Below, piece by piece: positions 1-11,523 of a stretch of 64,000 nt of DNA. The DNA is taken from contig OY829540.1 in the NCBI GenBank assembly GCA_963691705.1, positions 67,504,367 through 67,568,366 on the forward strand, in the 5' to 3' direction. Made by a program: the position numbers and the translations under genes. This DNA comes from Viola odorata. Taxonomy: Eukaryota > Streptophyta > Magnoliopsida > Malpighiales > Violaceae. Numbering within the stretch: position 1 is the first letter of the stretch; every line of letters starts with the position of its first letter. The notes under the pieces were generated by a model. It was not told the DNA's origin. It saw nothing but the letters and a program-made list of their open reading frames with translations, and did not search any database.

Positions 1-452
1 TTTTCGCACTTCATCACTACAAGCCAACACCACTTTATGTAATGGATGAGATTGATGCTGCACTAGGTAACCTCACCTCGAATGCTGATCTTTCTTTTTG
101 AAATCATGGTTTTTCTGTTATACACTGTTTATCTCAATTTTTTTTAATGGAATGGCAGATTTCAAGAATGTTTCTATTGTGGGGCACTATGTGAAGGACC
201 GGACAAAGGATGCACAATTCATTATCATAAGGTAGGGTGGCTATCCATAAAATGGAAACAGTAGTAGAGCTATGGATTCAGCATGTACTTGTTTGTTTAT
301 GCACTTAAATGCGTTTATTTGTTACTTGCAGCCTTAGAAACAACATGTTTGAGTTGGCAGATCGACTCGTTGGAATCTACAAAACCGATAATTGCACTAA
401 GAGTATTACCATCAATCCTGGGAGTTTTGTGGTGAGTCAAGATGGTGCTTGA
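1..452 (+). CDS. SMC4: SMC4 condensin subunit, C-terminal exons (5' end outside window)
   Basis: These are the last three exons of an SMC-family ATPase: about 1-66, 159-231 and 332-452, ending in TGA. The first exon reads into the Walker B core (YVMDEIDAAL). The next exons continue into FKNVSIVGHYVKDRTKDAQF, the SLRNNMFELADRL helix and a final INPGSF segment close to the stop. That arrangement is characteristic of the SMC4 carboxyl-terminal ATPase head. SMC4 pairs with SMC2 in condensin I and II and compacts mitotic chromosomes by ATP-driven loop extrusion. Introns have GT-AG ends and the reading phase is kept across both junctions. The hinge, coiled coils and N-terminal head lie left of the window. 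SMC4 is favoured over SMC2 by the NNMFELADRLVGIYKT ending, recalled from Arabidopsis SMC4. Confidence 0.85.
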
Positions 453-673
453 GGCATTGTTTAATTTCTGTTTTCGCGGTCTTGAATATTAGTGCGCCAT
501 GTACAGAATTGACTCAAATATCGAATATCTGCTCGATATTTTGTTTGTAAACTGTTGTATATGTATTCAACACCAGTTGTGTAATACTTTTGACATATTT
601 AATGCCATTGCTAGTGGATTTGTGCAAAATGGATGTGCCTAGGGTTTAACCTTACAACAAATCAGGCTACATG

Positions 674-2931
674 TTATACAACATCAGAAGCCTCCTTGTC
701 ATGAACTTGCTCATCATCATTGCCTCGCATTCTGCAAAGTTTGAACGACAATGAGTTTGCAGGACTTGATTTATCAGGTACTCGAATCAGGTTATAAGAC
801 AGCGCTCCAAGCAGTGTTCCGGTCACTGGTCCGACAAAGTAAATCCATAACCCCCTATAGTATCCACTTGCAATTGCTGGCCCTAGTGTCCTTACTGGGT
901 TCATCGATCCACCTGATATTGGTCTGAGGATGACTAGAGACAGCTCGTTAGTTACATTATTAGACTTGTTTGTCATAAGTAAATGCAAAAGCGCTAGATT
1001 TCGAGTTGAAGTACCTTAGCTTACATTCAATAGCGTTACTTACCCAGCAAGAATGGATGTTATGCAAACTGCAGATCCAACTGCAATACCAGCTAACTCT
1101 CCTATCTGCGAACTCAAAACAGGGGTGATTAATGTAATAAATGTTACGGTATATGATTGTTAAATGTGGAAAATGGGATTGTTTTGACATGATTTTTACA
1201 GCTTTGGTGTCGGTCGCGACAGCAGAAGTGACGAACATCATAGAGAATGTGACGACAATTTCCACAACCAGAGCTTCAATAGCTGCTCCTGAAGGGGAAG
1301 TTGTGCCGATATGTTTTATAGGATGCAGTATCACTCGCAATGTAAAAGCAGCAGAAACGGCTCCTGTTAGTTGAGCTACAGCATAGAGAGGTACCTGCAA
1401 TAATAATTGTGTTAATTAGAGGAAGTGATCATCACGAGCTAATCTTTTCTTCTAATCATTCGGTTTTTGAGTTACTTCTATGGAATATTGGGACACGACA
1501 CTGACCAAAACAATCTCAAAAAGATTTATGACAAAAGAAATGCATTTGATCATAACATGTGGATAGATGATGGGAATTGAATTTGTTGGAGACATTCTTG
1601 TTTCCATGCACATTCATTTCATGATCATGCAGCAGCCCACTTTCCTTCCCTATGTCCCAAACGATGTTGTCATGTCAACATACCTAATCAACAATACAAA
1701 TCTCTCTCAAATAATTCAATTGTATGTTTGATCTTCTCTTTTGTTTTCCCTAATGTCTATTAAACGAGCACAACATATATTCATGTATATACTTATTTAT
1801 AAAAAGAAATGTTAAATTATATTTATAGAAGTAAAATCCCTAGAATTATGGAGGAAAATTAGCAATTTATTATTAATACTACTCACATAAATATATAAAA
1901 GTGAATTTCATTTATATTTTACACTAAATATTCATTTCACATCTAAAAATTATGACGGAAGTGGTGAGTCCGATAAATATAGTGTCATTATTCACTAATG
2001 GATAAATAAGGAATACAGAAACAAAAAACTCTAAAGCCCTAACTAACCATAAATCTCTACGAAAATAGAGAGAAAAAAAAAAAACAAAAACTTGGATAAT
2101 ACTAACAAAAAGTCTTTGGTTGTTGATAGAAACAATAACAGAGAAGAAGAAGCATGGGCTAGCGATAAACCCTAGCCATACAACTCCAAGAAATTAGAAC
2201 AATGTTATTGTTATTATTAATATTTAAGGTACGTACCTGTTTCCAGGGGAAATTGAGGACGGCAGCAAAAGCTGTGGTGACAGCAGGGTTCATGTGTGCA
2301 CCAGAAATGTGTCCAACGGCGTAGATCATGACGGTCACGATCAGCCCTCCGGCAATTGAGGCACCAAGCTTGGGTACCCTCCTCTCATCCACTGCACTTA
2401 TCGCAGCTGTCCCACATGTCACAAATACCATTAGGTATGTTGCTATTACCTCTGCCACCAACTGTCGTTCCATCATAATGAAAAGCCACAAAATAATATC
2501 GTTAAAAGTAAGCTTAATCAACTAGAATTAACTTGCAATTTCCTTTTAGCTAACTATTCTTTCTCATTGGTTGAAATAATTTTTAATGAGTTTGATTCAA
2601 ATAAGATATTGTGTTATACTTATCTCGGGTTCTAATACTAAAACTTCCATTCCTGTGGTAAAAAAAAAAAATCCATACCAGTAAAAACCTTTTGGCCTTA
2701 AAACAATTAATGGCCCACCCATGATTTGGAATGAGATTAAATTCACTAATGGTAAGAGGAAGTAAACTTATTCTAAATTGAGAAATACTAATATGAATCG
2801 ATGCAGTGGATGACATGTACCTTTCTATAAAATCCAGGAGGGTAATGTTGAAGCAAATTGGAAAGAAATGGATTTGATGTTGTGGATTTTGGGTTCTCCA
2901 CCAAGAAAAGGTTTGGCTCATTTGAGGCCAT
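674..2931 (-). CDS. NIP2-type (NIP III) aquaporin, predicted silicon/metalloid channel
   Basis: Five exons on the minus strand: 2821-2931, 2237-2461, 1200-1394, 1044-1105 and 674-923. Joined in phase they give about 280 residues. The fourth exon is only 62 bp and carries the GELAG segment of helix 5. The first pore motif is NPA (about residues 95-97) and the second is NPV (about 206-208), separated by exactly 108 residues. The selectivity filter, counted back from the second motif as in AQP1, reads Gly (helix 2), Ser (helix 5), Gly and Arg. G-S-G-R with 108-residue spacing is the signature described for Lsi1-class silicon influx channels. The plasma-membrane channel would pass silicic acid, and this class also passes boric and arsenous acid. 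The start at 2931 is chosen because MASNEPN begins a normal NIP tail and the upstream extension is low complexity. NPV in place of the second NPA is unusual for NIP III and more typical of NIP II. Confidence 0.88.
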
Positions 2932-4055
2932 TTTACAATTTGATTGAAGGGATATTGTCTTCAAACCAGAAATTGGGTAATAATAACATATGTAGAGAGA
3001 GATTATGGTGAAGAAGAAGAAGAAGAAGGTGAAGAGATGGAAGATGCGCAAGTTAACATCAATGGAGGCATAATGATATTGTTGCAAATTTACCTTCTTC
3101 GACACTCTCTTTGGTGATGTTTTAAGTTTGTGCGTATGTGGGCGAAACTACAAGAAAAAAGAGAAGAAGCATCAATAGACGATGGGCACAAGAACAAGAT
3201 GTATAGATGGAGATGCCTACCACATATATATTATTTATTTATTTATATAATGTATTCATAAAAAAAGTATCAACCATTTAGAGTGGTCAATTACACACTT
3301 TTCGTGTGGTCAAATACTGATTTTTAGTAAGAAAATGAATTATATATTATAAGATCGGTGTGAACTATAAAGACTAGTCTTTTAGAGTTAACAAGAACTA
3401 TTGATCGTTAATTTATGATTATTTTCTTTCTTGGTCATATTATATTAGTGATTGATGTTTTAGAGTAAGTGGTCAATTACACACTTTTATTTTTCTCTTT
3501 TTTTGACTATATTTTAGATAAAAACTCACGCGTTAATTTTGGTTGAGAGTAAGAAACTTATTCATCTTTAATTCAAGTATGAGGTTTGACCGCAGAGAAT
3601 AAAAAAAATCGTGATGCAAGAAGCACTTTTTTTCGAGCCTGATTATGCTCGAACGATATTAATCTACTGTCTAAAAGGGATAGAAAAGAAACCCACGTTA
3701 ACAACTTTTCATTATTAATTAACAAATCAAAAAATCAAAAGTGGCGCTAGCTATTACCAATAATCACCAAACTCTAATGTCCTTTCTTAACCCAACTCAA
3801 AATGGCCTGGATTCTTCCTTTCTTTTAGACCTAACTAATCGAACCTACTTTACAAGTTCAGATCAATTTGTTTTCTTAATAATAATAAAAAAAACCAACC
3901 TTTTGTTTTCTTTTAATTGGTTTTGTCCATCTGGTTTCGATTGCTTCTAGGATTTTATGGAGACAGAAAAGATGGTGCAACTTCGCATAACAGCTCACTA
4001 CTGCTCTCTATATTCTTGAGGTTGTAGCATAACATACTCAGTTGGTATCGGTTCC
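2932..4055. other. Intergenic, 5' side of the NIP gene
   Basis: AT-rich spacer that should contain the NIP promoter and leader. A GAAGAA-rich run near 3010-3035 lies in the probable 5' leader and a TATATATA-like stretch lies near 3223-3232. A short ORF at 3741-3950 has no recognisable domain and its composition is that of the surrounding spacer. No gene is supported. Confidence 0.5.
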
Positions 4056-4229
4056 CTTGGAATTTTGAAATCTATCCACCCAAATCCCAAACGGTTGGTC
4101 CAGTAAAAGTCCACATTTGAAAAAACAGCTAAACAAACAGACCCAAACACCATCGTACCACGCTCGTGGGCTTAAAGGCTGTGGATTTTCTTGGACCAAA
4201 CGACCCCCACCCTCAACTATTTACATACC
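4056..4229. repeat. Dispersed repeat, copy A (partner at 10701-10884)
   Basis: About 175 bp here closely match 10701-10884 in the same orientation, including a long shared block around AAAAGTCCACATTTG and the shared ends CTATCCACCC and CCTCAACTATTTAC. Copy B lies upstream of the deleted AVT1 copy and this copy lies upstream of the intact first AVT1 gene. It is therefore best read as the outer edge of the segment duplicated together with that transporter. There is no coding potential. Confidence 0.7.
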
Positions 4230-4479
4230 CTACGACCCTACCTAATAACGTTTAGTAGGAGATGGTACGTAAAAAGTTTATAAAAGCATCTCATTGTATT
4301 TTAAAAATTGCAATTTTAAACTTTTTAATAGTTAAAAATGTACGTATATCATATTTATTATATTTTCTTCATTATTTATTTACAAATTTTAATTTTTTTA
4401 ACTACTAGAGTCTAGAGATGTTAAAATTAATAGCGACTTTTAGAAAATTATAAGGTTTTTAAAGTTTGAAGTGAAAGAT

Positions 4480-5790
4480 TGTAGTTGACTGATGGGTGAC
4501 GAAACCAATAAAAAATCATACAATTCACCATGTGCAATTAATTAAAATTGTAGCAAGTGGTAAAAGGATCGAACCATAGGGATTTCAGGACAATAATAAT
4601 TTCCTTAAATAACCAAAATTGTAACAGTGGTAAAAACCAATGAGTGGGATTTTGTGTTGCAATTAATTTAATAAACAGAGAGAATAAAAACAGTAAATAA
4701 ATAGTGATTAGATGAACTCAGATGATGACGGATTCCCGGTAAAAACTCAATCTAGACCATAATTCAAATAGTTGATCATCGATGCAAAAATATTCAAAAC
4801 CAATTCTATAGAAAGGCTATAAAGACCAGTGGTACTCTGAGCCTCCTGCTCTCCTCCTACCTAAGATTCCTAAGGCGGTACTCCTACTAGGATCCCTAAC
4901 CGATCAGTAACTCTAAGGCGGTACTCCTAATAAAGTTTAACTGAAGGGTTGATTAAACGCGGGGAGAGACCTTTCCCGATCTAGAAGAGAATTTCTTCTA
5001 CTCCTATAAATCAGATTCTACCCTTTTCCTAATTAGCTCAAATTAAAATCTAAGGTGATCAAACTTAAATCAAACAAGAACAATTTGACAATTAAATAAA
5101 AAGGGTACAAATATAGAATCAGAATTTATAAAACTCAATTTCATCTCACAACATCTCAAATCATGATCCTAGAGTCTTTACCAAGAATAAATGAATTAGC
5201 TAGAACAAAACATAATTAAATCAAATAATTATTATGCGTGAATTAATTAAATCAAGTAAAGAAAGAAAGAATATTCAATTCCAAAAAGAATACTGTCGCC
5301 GAATGTGTATTTTTGGAAGAAGAAGCAACCTTTTCTTTTCTGCTAGGTTTAAACATAATCTTAATCCAACTAAAAATCCTAGAAAATAGAATTTAACTAA
5401 TTATAAAATAATAATAGAAATCTTAATATCCTTTAAAAGAATTTCTAATGGGATTATGTAAAGGAATTTCTCAAGGCCAGTTGCGCAAGGCGCACGTTTC
5501 ATCTCAAAGTCTCATGGGCTCACATTGTTTTAGGAATTGGTTCCTTCTTAAAGCCTAAGCTGAAAAAGCTTTTACTTGCGGACAACAATCTGCCATATCT
5601 TTTTATGACTTTTCCTTTCCTTTTTTCCAATTCAGCTTCGTATCAAGTAATTTATAAAAAGGAGTAGAAAATAGCCACAATAAGTAGAATTATCATCCAA
5701 AATAAAAAGAAAATAGGATGAATAATTAGACAATTTAGCACTCAATCATTGACCCGTCATTTATGTCCACAAACTCAATCCTTACGTATT
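4480..5790. mobile_element. Probable degenerate LTR of a retrotransposon (boundaries approximate)
   Basis: The left part resembles the conserved start of many plant Ty3-type LTRs: a GTAGCAAGTGGTAAA run followed by GGATCGAACCATAGGG, recalled from other genomes. Inside, a short motif (AAGGCGGTACTCCTA) occurs twice within about 60 bp near 4872-4930. No internal retroelement coding region, primer-binding site or second LTR was found, so a solo or truncated LTR is the likely state. Ends and target-site duplication could not be fixed by eye. Confidence 0.35.
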
Positions 5791-7030
5791 GGGTTTGTCT
5801 TAAATTTCATCATTTATATCCGAAATCGTTTAAACACGATGAAGACTGAGTTGGCATGATACACATATCTGCTCTATAATTAGATCTTCTCTAGCCAGTT
5901 AATATTATTTCCAGTCATTTCTTGATACTTGGAGATTTGATTGCGATTGTTTTGTAGTATTATAATTTAATTATTTAGTCTCCTTTCTAATTAAGTATAT
6001 ATGCTTTGAGTTAGCGGATTGACTTATACAACAATAAGATTTGAGAGTTGACCCAATATGAAATAGTCGGTAGTTAATGTAATGACCGAGTTATTGAATA
6101 TCTCGAACAAAAATAAAATCTGAAAGTTGAGATTTCAGGTGGACAGATATTGCTGCTGTCCCTTTTTGTTTCTTGATCACCTAATTGGTCTTTCTCTAGT
6201 TTTCTATTTGGTCGGGTTTAGTTTTCTAAGACTGCTTCTAGCATAAAAAAAAGAAGAAGGTTTAATGATATTTTTGCCACCTACTTAATTTTTTTTATAA
6301 ATTATTATTATTTTTGTTAATTACTCCATCTGTCATGATGAAAAGTTTGTATGGCATGTCATATACTGACATGATATATGATAGATTGCCATCTAAATGG
6401 AACCTCAAAAGATTGACTCCTTAATTATTTTGCAACGATTACAGATTGATGCAGCTGAGCTGCATGTGGGCAGTGGCAGAGCCGCGTTCCATTTCACGTA
6501 TGCTTTAGTTGATTTGTTGTTAGATATATTTGTTTGCTCATTCATTACTCATTCTGTCGCCGATGGGAAAATCTCATTACTCACTCACTCCACCGGCTCA
6601 GGCATAATGGGCAAATCTGAGTATACCAACCCAAATTTATGGCATGATCAGCGGATAAAGTCTTTTAATACCAAACCTGGGTATTAATGTTATACTCCAC
6701 ACAACTAAACTAACTACTAGTAAATGATTAATTTGATATTTTAAACTGTGTTCGTGTATTAGAGGTTTAATAATTAATAATAATAACATTTTTAGGTCGT
6801 GAATTTGTCAACCATTGATACCTCCAAAAGAAACACACGTGATACGTTCCATAACTATCAACATCAGTGTGGCTTGCGAGGGTCGTTTTAAATTATTATA
6901 GCCAATGAAGATGGTCTATTATATAGCATAGAATGAAACGATACCGGACGTGCTCATCCACAAGGCCACGTTGAAAAATTGAAATTTCTGGACAGCCACA
7001 CGGTACAAACACATATATATTGTGTGAGTA
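5791..7030. other. Intergenic, nothing recognised
   Basis: AT-rich spacer. The longest ORF (6397-6687) has no recognisable domain and no homologous neighbour. No RNA gene or complete mobile element was identified. Confidence 0.45.
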
Positions 7031-7039
7031 TTTGTCGTG

Positions 7040-7870
7040 TATTGGTTTCGAAAACGAATCCGACACGAAACACAATATAAAAATGAAGTGTCTGCTGATA
7101 ATCCTCAGTAGGGGGTGAAGACTTTAAAGTAATCTTGACTGCTGACGTAGACTCCTCGTTGCACACGGGTCACCTGCAAAACGCCGGAGGATGTCTCCGA
7201 CGTAGACTCTCCGACGATCAAGTCAGTAAAAGTACGATGACAAGTGAACGAGAGAGTGTAAGAATAGTTACCGGGTGTCGTTTAGTTTGCTCCGTATGTG
7301 GTGTCTACGCTTGTGTATGCGTGTCCTCGAACCATGCGTGGAAGAGATATTTATACTCCCGCTTTGGACGATTACTCAGGTGCCTTTAACAACACATTTA
7401 TGTTCACAAGCGGCGCCCCAAGGAAGTGGGTATTTATACTTCTGCCTAATATAGTTACGGTCCGGACATTAAATGACATTGACTGCGCAATTAATGCATG
7501 TACGGTATATTACTACTCCCTCTGGCACGAATTAAATGACTTCCTCGCATCCCAATATTCAGTAGGGAACACATATTGAGGAAGCCGGATGACTCACTAT
7601 TTGACCTCAAAAAAATCTGTAATTTTTTTCTAACGTACATTAAGGATTAGGAGCAAAATTATTTCAAATAGTGAGTCTGCCGGCCGTTTTAAGATACGTG
7701 TCGAAACAGTAAAAGCAAATGCTAAAACGACGTTTAATTCGTACCGGAGGGAGTAGTATCTTCCCGTTATCTCCTCCCGGTAATAAGAATACTTACCGGG
7801 TTCGGTACTCTAAATAACGTACCATGGAAGTTACCGTCTGCTTCTTACTAGACTTGTACACGTGGCTTTA
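7040..7870. mobile_element. Possible decayed LTR interrupted by a Stowaway MITE
   Basis: This stretch is markedly more GC-rich than its surroundings and holds overlapping short ORFs with no domain. Repeated GACGTAGACTC motifs (about 7144-7153 and 7200-7209) and CCGGGT-type motifs, with no gene model, resemble the regulatory part of an LTR. A MITE (7516-7753) splits it, and sequence of the same character resumes afterwards. The assignment rests on composition and general resemblance only; ends were not found. Confidence 0.22.
7516..7753. mobile_element. Stowaway-like MITE, family A
   Basis: Starts CTCCCTCTGGCACGAATTAA and ends with its near-complement TTAATTCGTACCGGAGGGAG, flanked on both sides by TA. 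The interior has CCCAATATTCAGTAGGGAAC and GACTCACTATTTGACC, both shared with the element at 59618-59877. There is no coding capacity. The inverted ends and TA duplication place it with Tc1/mariner-type MITEs. Confidence 0.85.
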
Positions 7871-7996
7871 GTCAACATTGACCAAGTCAAATACCTTTGC
7901 ATTTCTCTATGTATTATCATCCGCGTTTTTTAGCCTCTATAATATACAGTCCACAATCTTAGCTAGAGAGCTGCATATCTCTGATCTTCACCTGCC

Positions 7997-9757
7997 ATGG
8001 AACCCATATTGCCTCATGAATATGAGCCATCTTCATTTGCTGCACCTCTCATCGTCAGATGCAAATCGGAAAAAGATGATGAGTCAAATTACAACAACCA
8101 TCTTAATCCAGCAGGCGCCACTTCTACCTTCAAAACCATTATGCATACACTCAATGCTTTAACAGGTTATTTAATTTGATCAATCTCCAAAATATAACCT
8201 TTTAAAAAAAAAAAAATCAAGAAAACTACTCCCTCTGGCTGAAATTAATTGACATCTCACTATTCATGCACGCGTTTCGAGGAGGCGGAATGACTCACTA
8301 TTTGACCCCAAAAAAATCCGTACTTTTTTGTAAACGTACGTTAGAAAAAAAGTACGAAATTTTTTGGGGTCAAATAGTGAGTCATCCGAGCCTCCTAGGG
8401 AGGCGTTCATGAACAATAAACGTCAATTAATTTCAGCCGGAGGGAGTAACTAATTACGTTTTAGTTTCCTCTCCTTTAGTTTCCTGATTTGTTTTCTATA
8501 ATCAGGAGTTGGGATTCTTTCAGTTCCATACGCGCTTGCATCAGGAGGATGGTTGAGCTTGGTTCTTCTCTTTATCATTTCCATCGCAGCTTTCTACACT
8601 AGCATATTGATTCAAAAGTCTATGGATTTCGATTCTAATATCAGAACTTACCAAGACATAGGCGATCGAGCTTTCGGCAACAAGGGAAGGATTTTGATGT
8701 CAGTGCTCATACATTTAGAGATTTACATGGTCGCCGTTGGATTCTTGATTCTAGAAGGGGACAATTTGCAAAACTTGTTCCCAATTACAGGTGTTCATGT
8801 GGCAGGACTCAACATTAGTGGAACAAAATGCTTTGTTATCATGACAGGGCTTATACTCTTGCCTACCGTTTGGCTGCATAGTCTCAGCGTTCTCTCTTAC
8901 ATCTCCGCAACTGGGGTTTTAGCTTCTTTTCTTCTTCTTGCTTCAGTCTTTTGGGTTGGTGCATTTGATGGAATTAGATTCCATGAACAAGGAACAAAAC
9001 CCATAAATTGGCATGGAATCCCCACTGCTATTAACTTGTATGCCTTTTGCTATTGTTCTCATCCAGTCTTCCCAACACTCTACACTTCCATGAAACACAA
9101 GCGTCAGTTTTCTAATGTAAGTTTCTTCTACCACATTCAAGTCAAGATATTGTTGCATTCAAAAGTCATGGCGGTAGCGGGATTTGAACTTCTGACTTTA
9201 AATAACAACACGTTTGAATTCCATTGCAGGTCATGCTTATTTCCTTCATCGTATGCACCATCATTTATGCATCCATGGCGGTTTTAGGGTACCTAATGTT
9301 TGGATCGAATGTTCAATCACAGATCACCTTAAACTTGCCCACAACAAAATTCAGTTTGAGAATCGCTATCTATGTTATATTAGTGAACCCCATTTCAAAA
9401 TTTGCTCTCATGATTACTCCAGTAGTAGATACCGCTAAAATTTGGTTTCCAAGCAACTATAATAGAAGAGTCTTGCACCTAACTATCAGTACATGTTTTG
9501 TGTTCAGCACAGTGATCGTAGCTCTGGCTTTGCCTTTTTTTGGGGAGCTCATGTCACTGGATGGAGCGTTCTTAAACATGTCAGCTGCAATTATACTTCC
9601 ATGTTTGTGTTACATGAAGATATCAGGAGTTTACAGGAGATTTGATTTTGAGATGTTGGTGATTTCGGGTGTTGTAGTTTTGGGTGTTGTGGTACTAATA
9701 CTCGGTACTTACACCTCTATAATGCAACTGGCGGAACATTACGGGAGTACACAATAA
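7997..9757 (+). CDS. AVT1-type vacuolar amino-acid transporter, copy 1
   Basis: Three exons, 7997-8165, 8506-9116 and 9230-9757, give about 435 residues. The protein is an AAAP/APC-superfamily carrier of the AVT1 group. A short hydrophilic N-terminus is followed by GVGILSVPYALASGGW (first membrane helix), the loop motif TYQDIGDRAFGNKGR, HPVFPTLYTSMK and NPISKFALMITP, with about ten membrane helices in all. AVT1 proteins move amino acids across the vacuolar membrane using the proton gradient; the substrate of this copy is unknown. Exon 2 is 611 bp in both this copy and the copy at 12140, and all splice sites correspond. Intron 1 contains a MITE hairpin (8229-8446). Sequence just before the ATG (CTATAATATACAG, TAGCTAGAGAGC) is repeated before the deleted copy at 11289. 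Confidence 0.88.
8229..8446. mobile_element. Stowaway-like MITE in AVT1 copy 1 intron 1, long hairpin
   Basis: Ends are CTCCCTCTGGCTGAAATTAA and TTAATTTCAGCCGGAGGGAG with TA on both sides. Internal arms are also inverted: GACTCACTATTTGACCCC near 8291 pairs with GGGGTCAAATAGTGAGTC near 8366. Most of the 218 bp can therefore fold into one hairpin. The GACTCACTATTTGACC block links it to family A at 7516 and 59618. It accounts for nearly two thirds of the 340-bp intron, which is only 107 bp in the paralogue. Confidence 0.88.
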
Positions 9758-10700
9758 TTACTTGCTATGAAGGAATGGAATGGAGCTGACATTCAAGTGC
9801 TTGCCTTGCGATCTACTGCTGTATTTTTTTTTTTTGTGTTTTTGTATTCCACCACTAGATTGACTAATTTATGATATTGGAGCTGGCAATTAGGTGGAAA
9901 AATTCACATCCATATTCATGATATGATCACCGAATAAAAAACTTATGGTTATATAATGTGAAAGTTTGAACTTGTAAGACCACCCTTTATATTGGGTTCG
10001 GTTAAAAGACTCCTTCTTCTCTATTAAATACCTATATTATTATAATAATTAAAAAACACTGATTAAAAATTATAAAAAATGTTCCATATAATTTATCAAA
10101 TATTTTTACTGTAAAATTAATTTTAGAAAAATTACCTTCTTTTTATCATCTTCTTCCTACCGCCGGCCACGACTCACACGGAGTGAAAAGAATAAAGTGC
10201 TACTCATCTAATGACGGATGCAATTAGGCTCTTAAAATAGGTCAACCCGATCCGACCCATTTGATAGCGACCTATTAACAAATGGGTCAGTTCGACCTGA
10301 CTCGTTTGACCTACTCCTATTTAACTAAAATGACGTCGTTTTGGTACACAAAACGATGCTGTAGCCGACTAGTTATTTAATGAGTTGAAAAATAGTGACC
10401 CAACAGGTCGAACCCTGGGTTAGATATAAGTCAATTCGTCGGGTCGAACTCATTTTGACAGGTCTAGATGCAAATTGCAATCATGCAATTGGTCTACAAT
10501 TGTGTTTTAGTTGTCATGACGTCGTAATTTTCTGCGGTATTTGGAAGAAAAGAAAAATCATAGATATATCCATATGATGAACTTTGTTGTGATCTTGGAA
10601 AGTGACCGCAGTGGGAAGAGATGGCAGAGATATGGGGAATTAGGGATTGTGCGATTCTTTTTATGGAATTAAAATAAACATATATTATTAATTATATAGT
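9758..10700. other. 3' flank of AVT1 copy 1 and spacer
   Basis: The first 150 bp are the likely 3' UTR, recognisable because about 9794-9912 recurs in the deleted copy downstream. Farther on (about 10225-10470) lie short inverted GGTCGA/TCGACC-type motifs that might be a degraded transposon; no ends were found. No gene is seen. Confidence 0.45.
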
Positions 10701-10884
10701 TTTACGGAATTTGAAAACTATCCACCCAATTCCCAAATGGTTGGACCAGCAAAAGTCCACATTTGAAAAAACAGCTAAACAAACAGACCCAAACACTATG
10801 GTACCACGCTCGTTGGCTTCCTTTGGGCTTTTAGGCTGTGGATTCTCTTGGCCCAAACGACCCCCAACCCTCAACTATTTACTT
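10701..10884. repeat. Dispersed repeat, copy B (partner at 4056-4229)
   Basis: Direct-orientation match to 4056-4229 with a few substitutions and a short insertion near 10815 (TTCCTTTGGG region). It lies about 400 bp upstream of the deleted AVT1 copy. Together with the matching exon 1 and 3' UTR fragments this marks a collinear duplicated segment with large internal losses. A short ORF in each direction has no domain. Confidence 0.7.
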
Positions 10885-11222
10885 TGCACGATGCTATATG
10901 AGAAAATTAAATTTTTTTAAACACCGACAGTATATAAACAATAAATATATAATAAATAATAATGACTTTCAATTATATTTTTAAGTATAATATAATTGAA
11001 ACGTTAATTTTAAATTAATTTTAGTCTTATAAATACCTGAAGTAATTATATAAACATTTTTTTGGTATATTTATATTTGCTTAGAATTATGATAAAAAAG
11101 CTAGACACAAGAGGCGGTGAGTCGAACACATATCGTTTGGCTATCTGTCGTATGTAGGTGTTAGAAACGAGTCCAATACGAGACTATAAAAATGAAGTGT
11201 CCGTACTTTTTAGACTCTATAA

Positions 11223-11523
11223 CAATAAAACCTATATATAGTCCACAATCTTAGCTAGGGAGCTGCATATCTCTGATCTTCACCTGCCATGGAACCCATA
11301 TTGCCTCATGAATATGAGCCATCTTCATTTGCGGCACCTCTCATCGTCAGATGCAAATCGGAAAAAGATGATGAGTCAAATTACAACAACCATCTTCAAG
11401 TGCTTGCCATGCGATCTGCTGCTTTATTTTTTGTGTTTTTGTATTCCACCACTAGATTGACTAATCTATGATATTGGAGCTGGCAATTGGGTGGGAAAAT
11501 ATAGTTGAAAAATTCACATCCAA
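11223..11523 (+). pseudogene. Internally deleted AVT1 copy (exon 1 joined to 3' UTR)
   Basis: The leader and first 36 codons (ATG at 11289) are nearly identical to AVT1 copy 1; visible changes in this part are very few. At 11396/11397 the sequence jumps from CATCTT in exon 1 straight to CAAGTGCTTGCC, which in copy 1 is 3' UTR starting at 9794. The rest of exon 1, intron 1, exon 2, intron 2 and exon 3 are missing, about 1.69 kb. Both break edges carry TT, so a short microhomology deletion is likely. The resulting 60-codon ORF has no membrane helix from the transporter core and cannot encode a carrier. Confidence 0.85.

Noticed and set aside
3741..3950. 69-codon ORF as a gene
   Set aside because: AT-rich, no domain, no promoter or splice context; background ORF.
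7135..7579. Overlapping ORFs as a small gene
   Set aside because: They lie in an LTR-like GC-richer stretch with no domain and run into a MITE.
10225..10470. GGTCGA/TCGACC-type motifs as a hAT-like MITE
   Set aside because: No clear terminal inverted repeats or 8-bp target duplication were seen.
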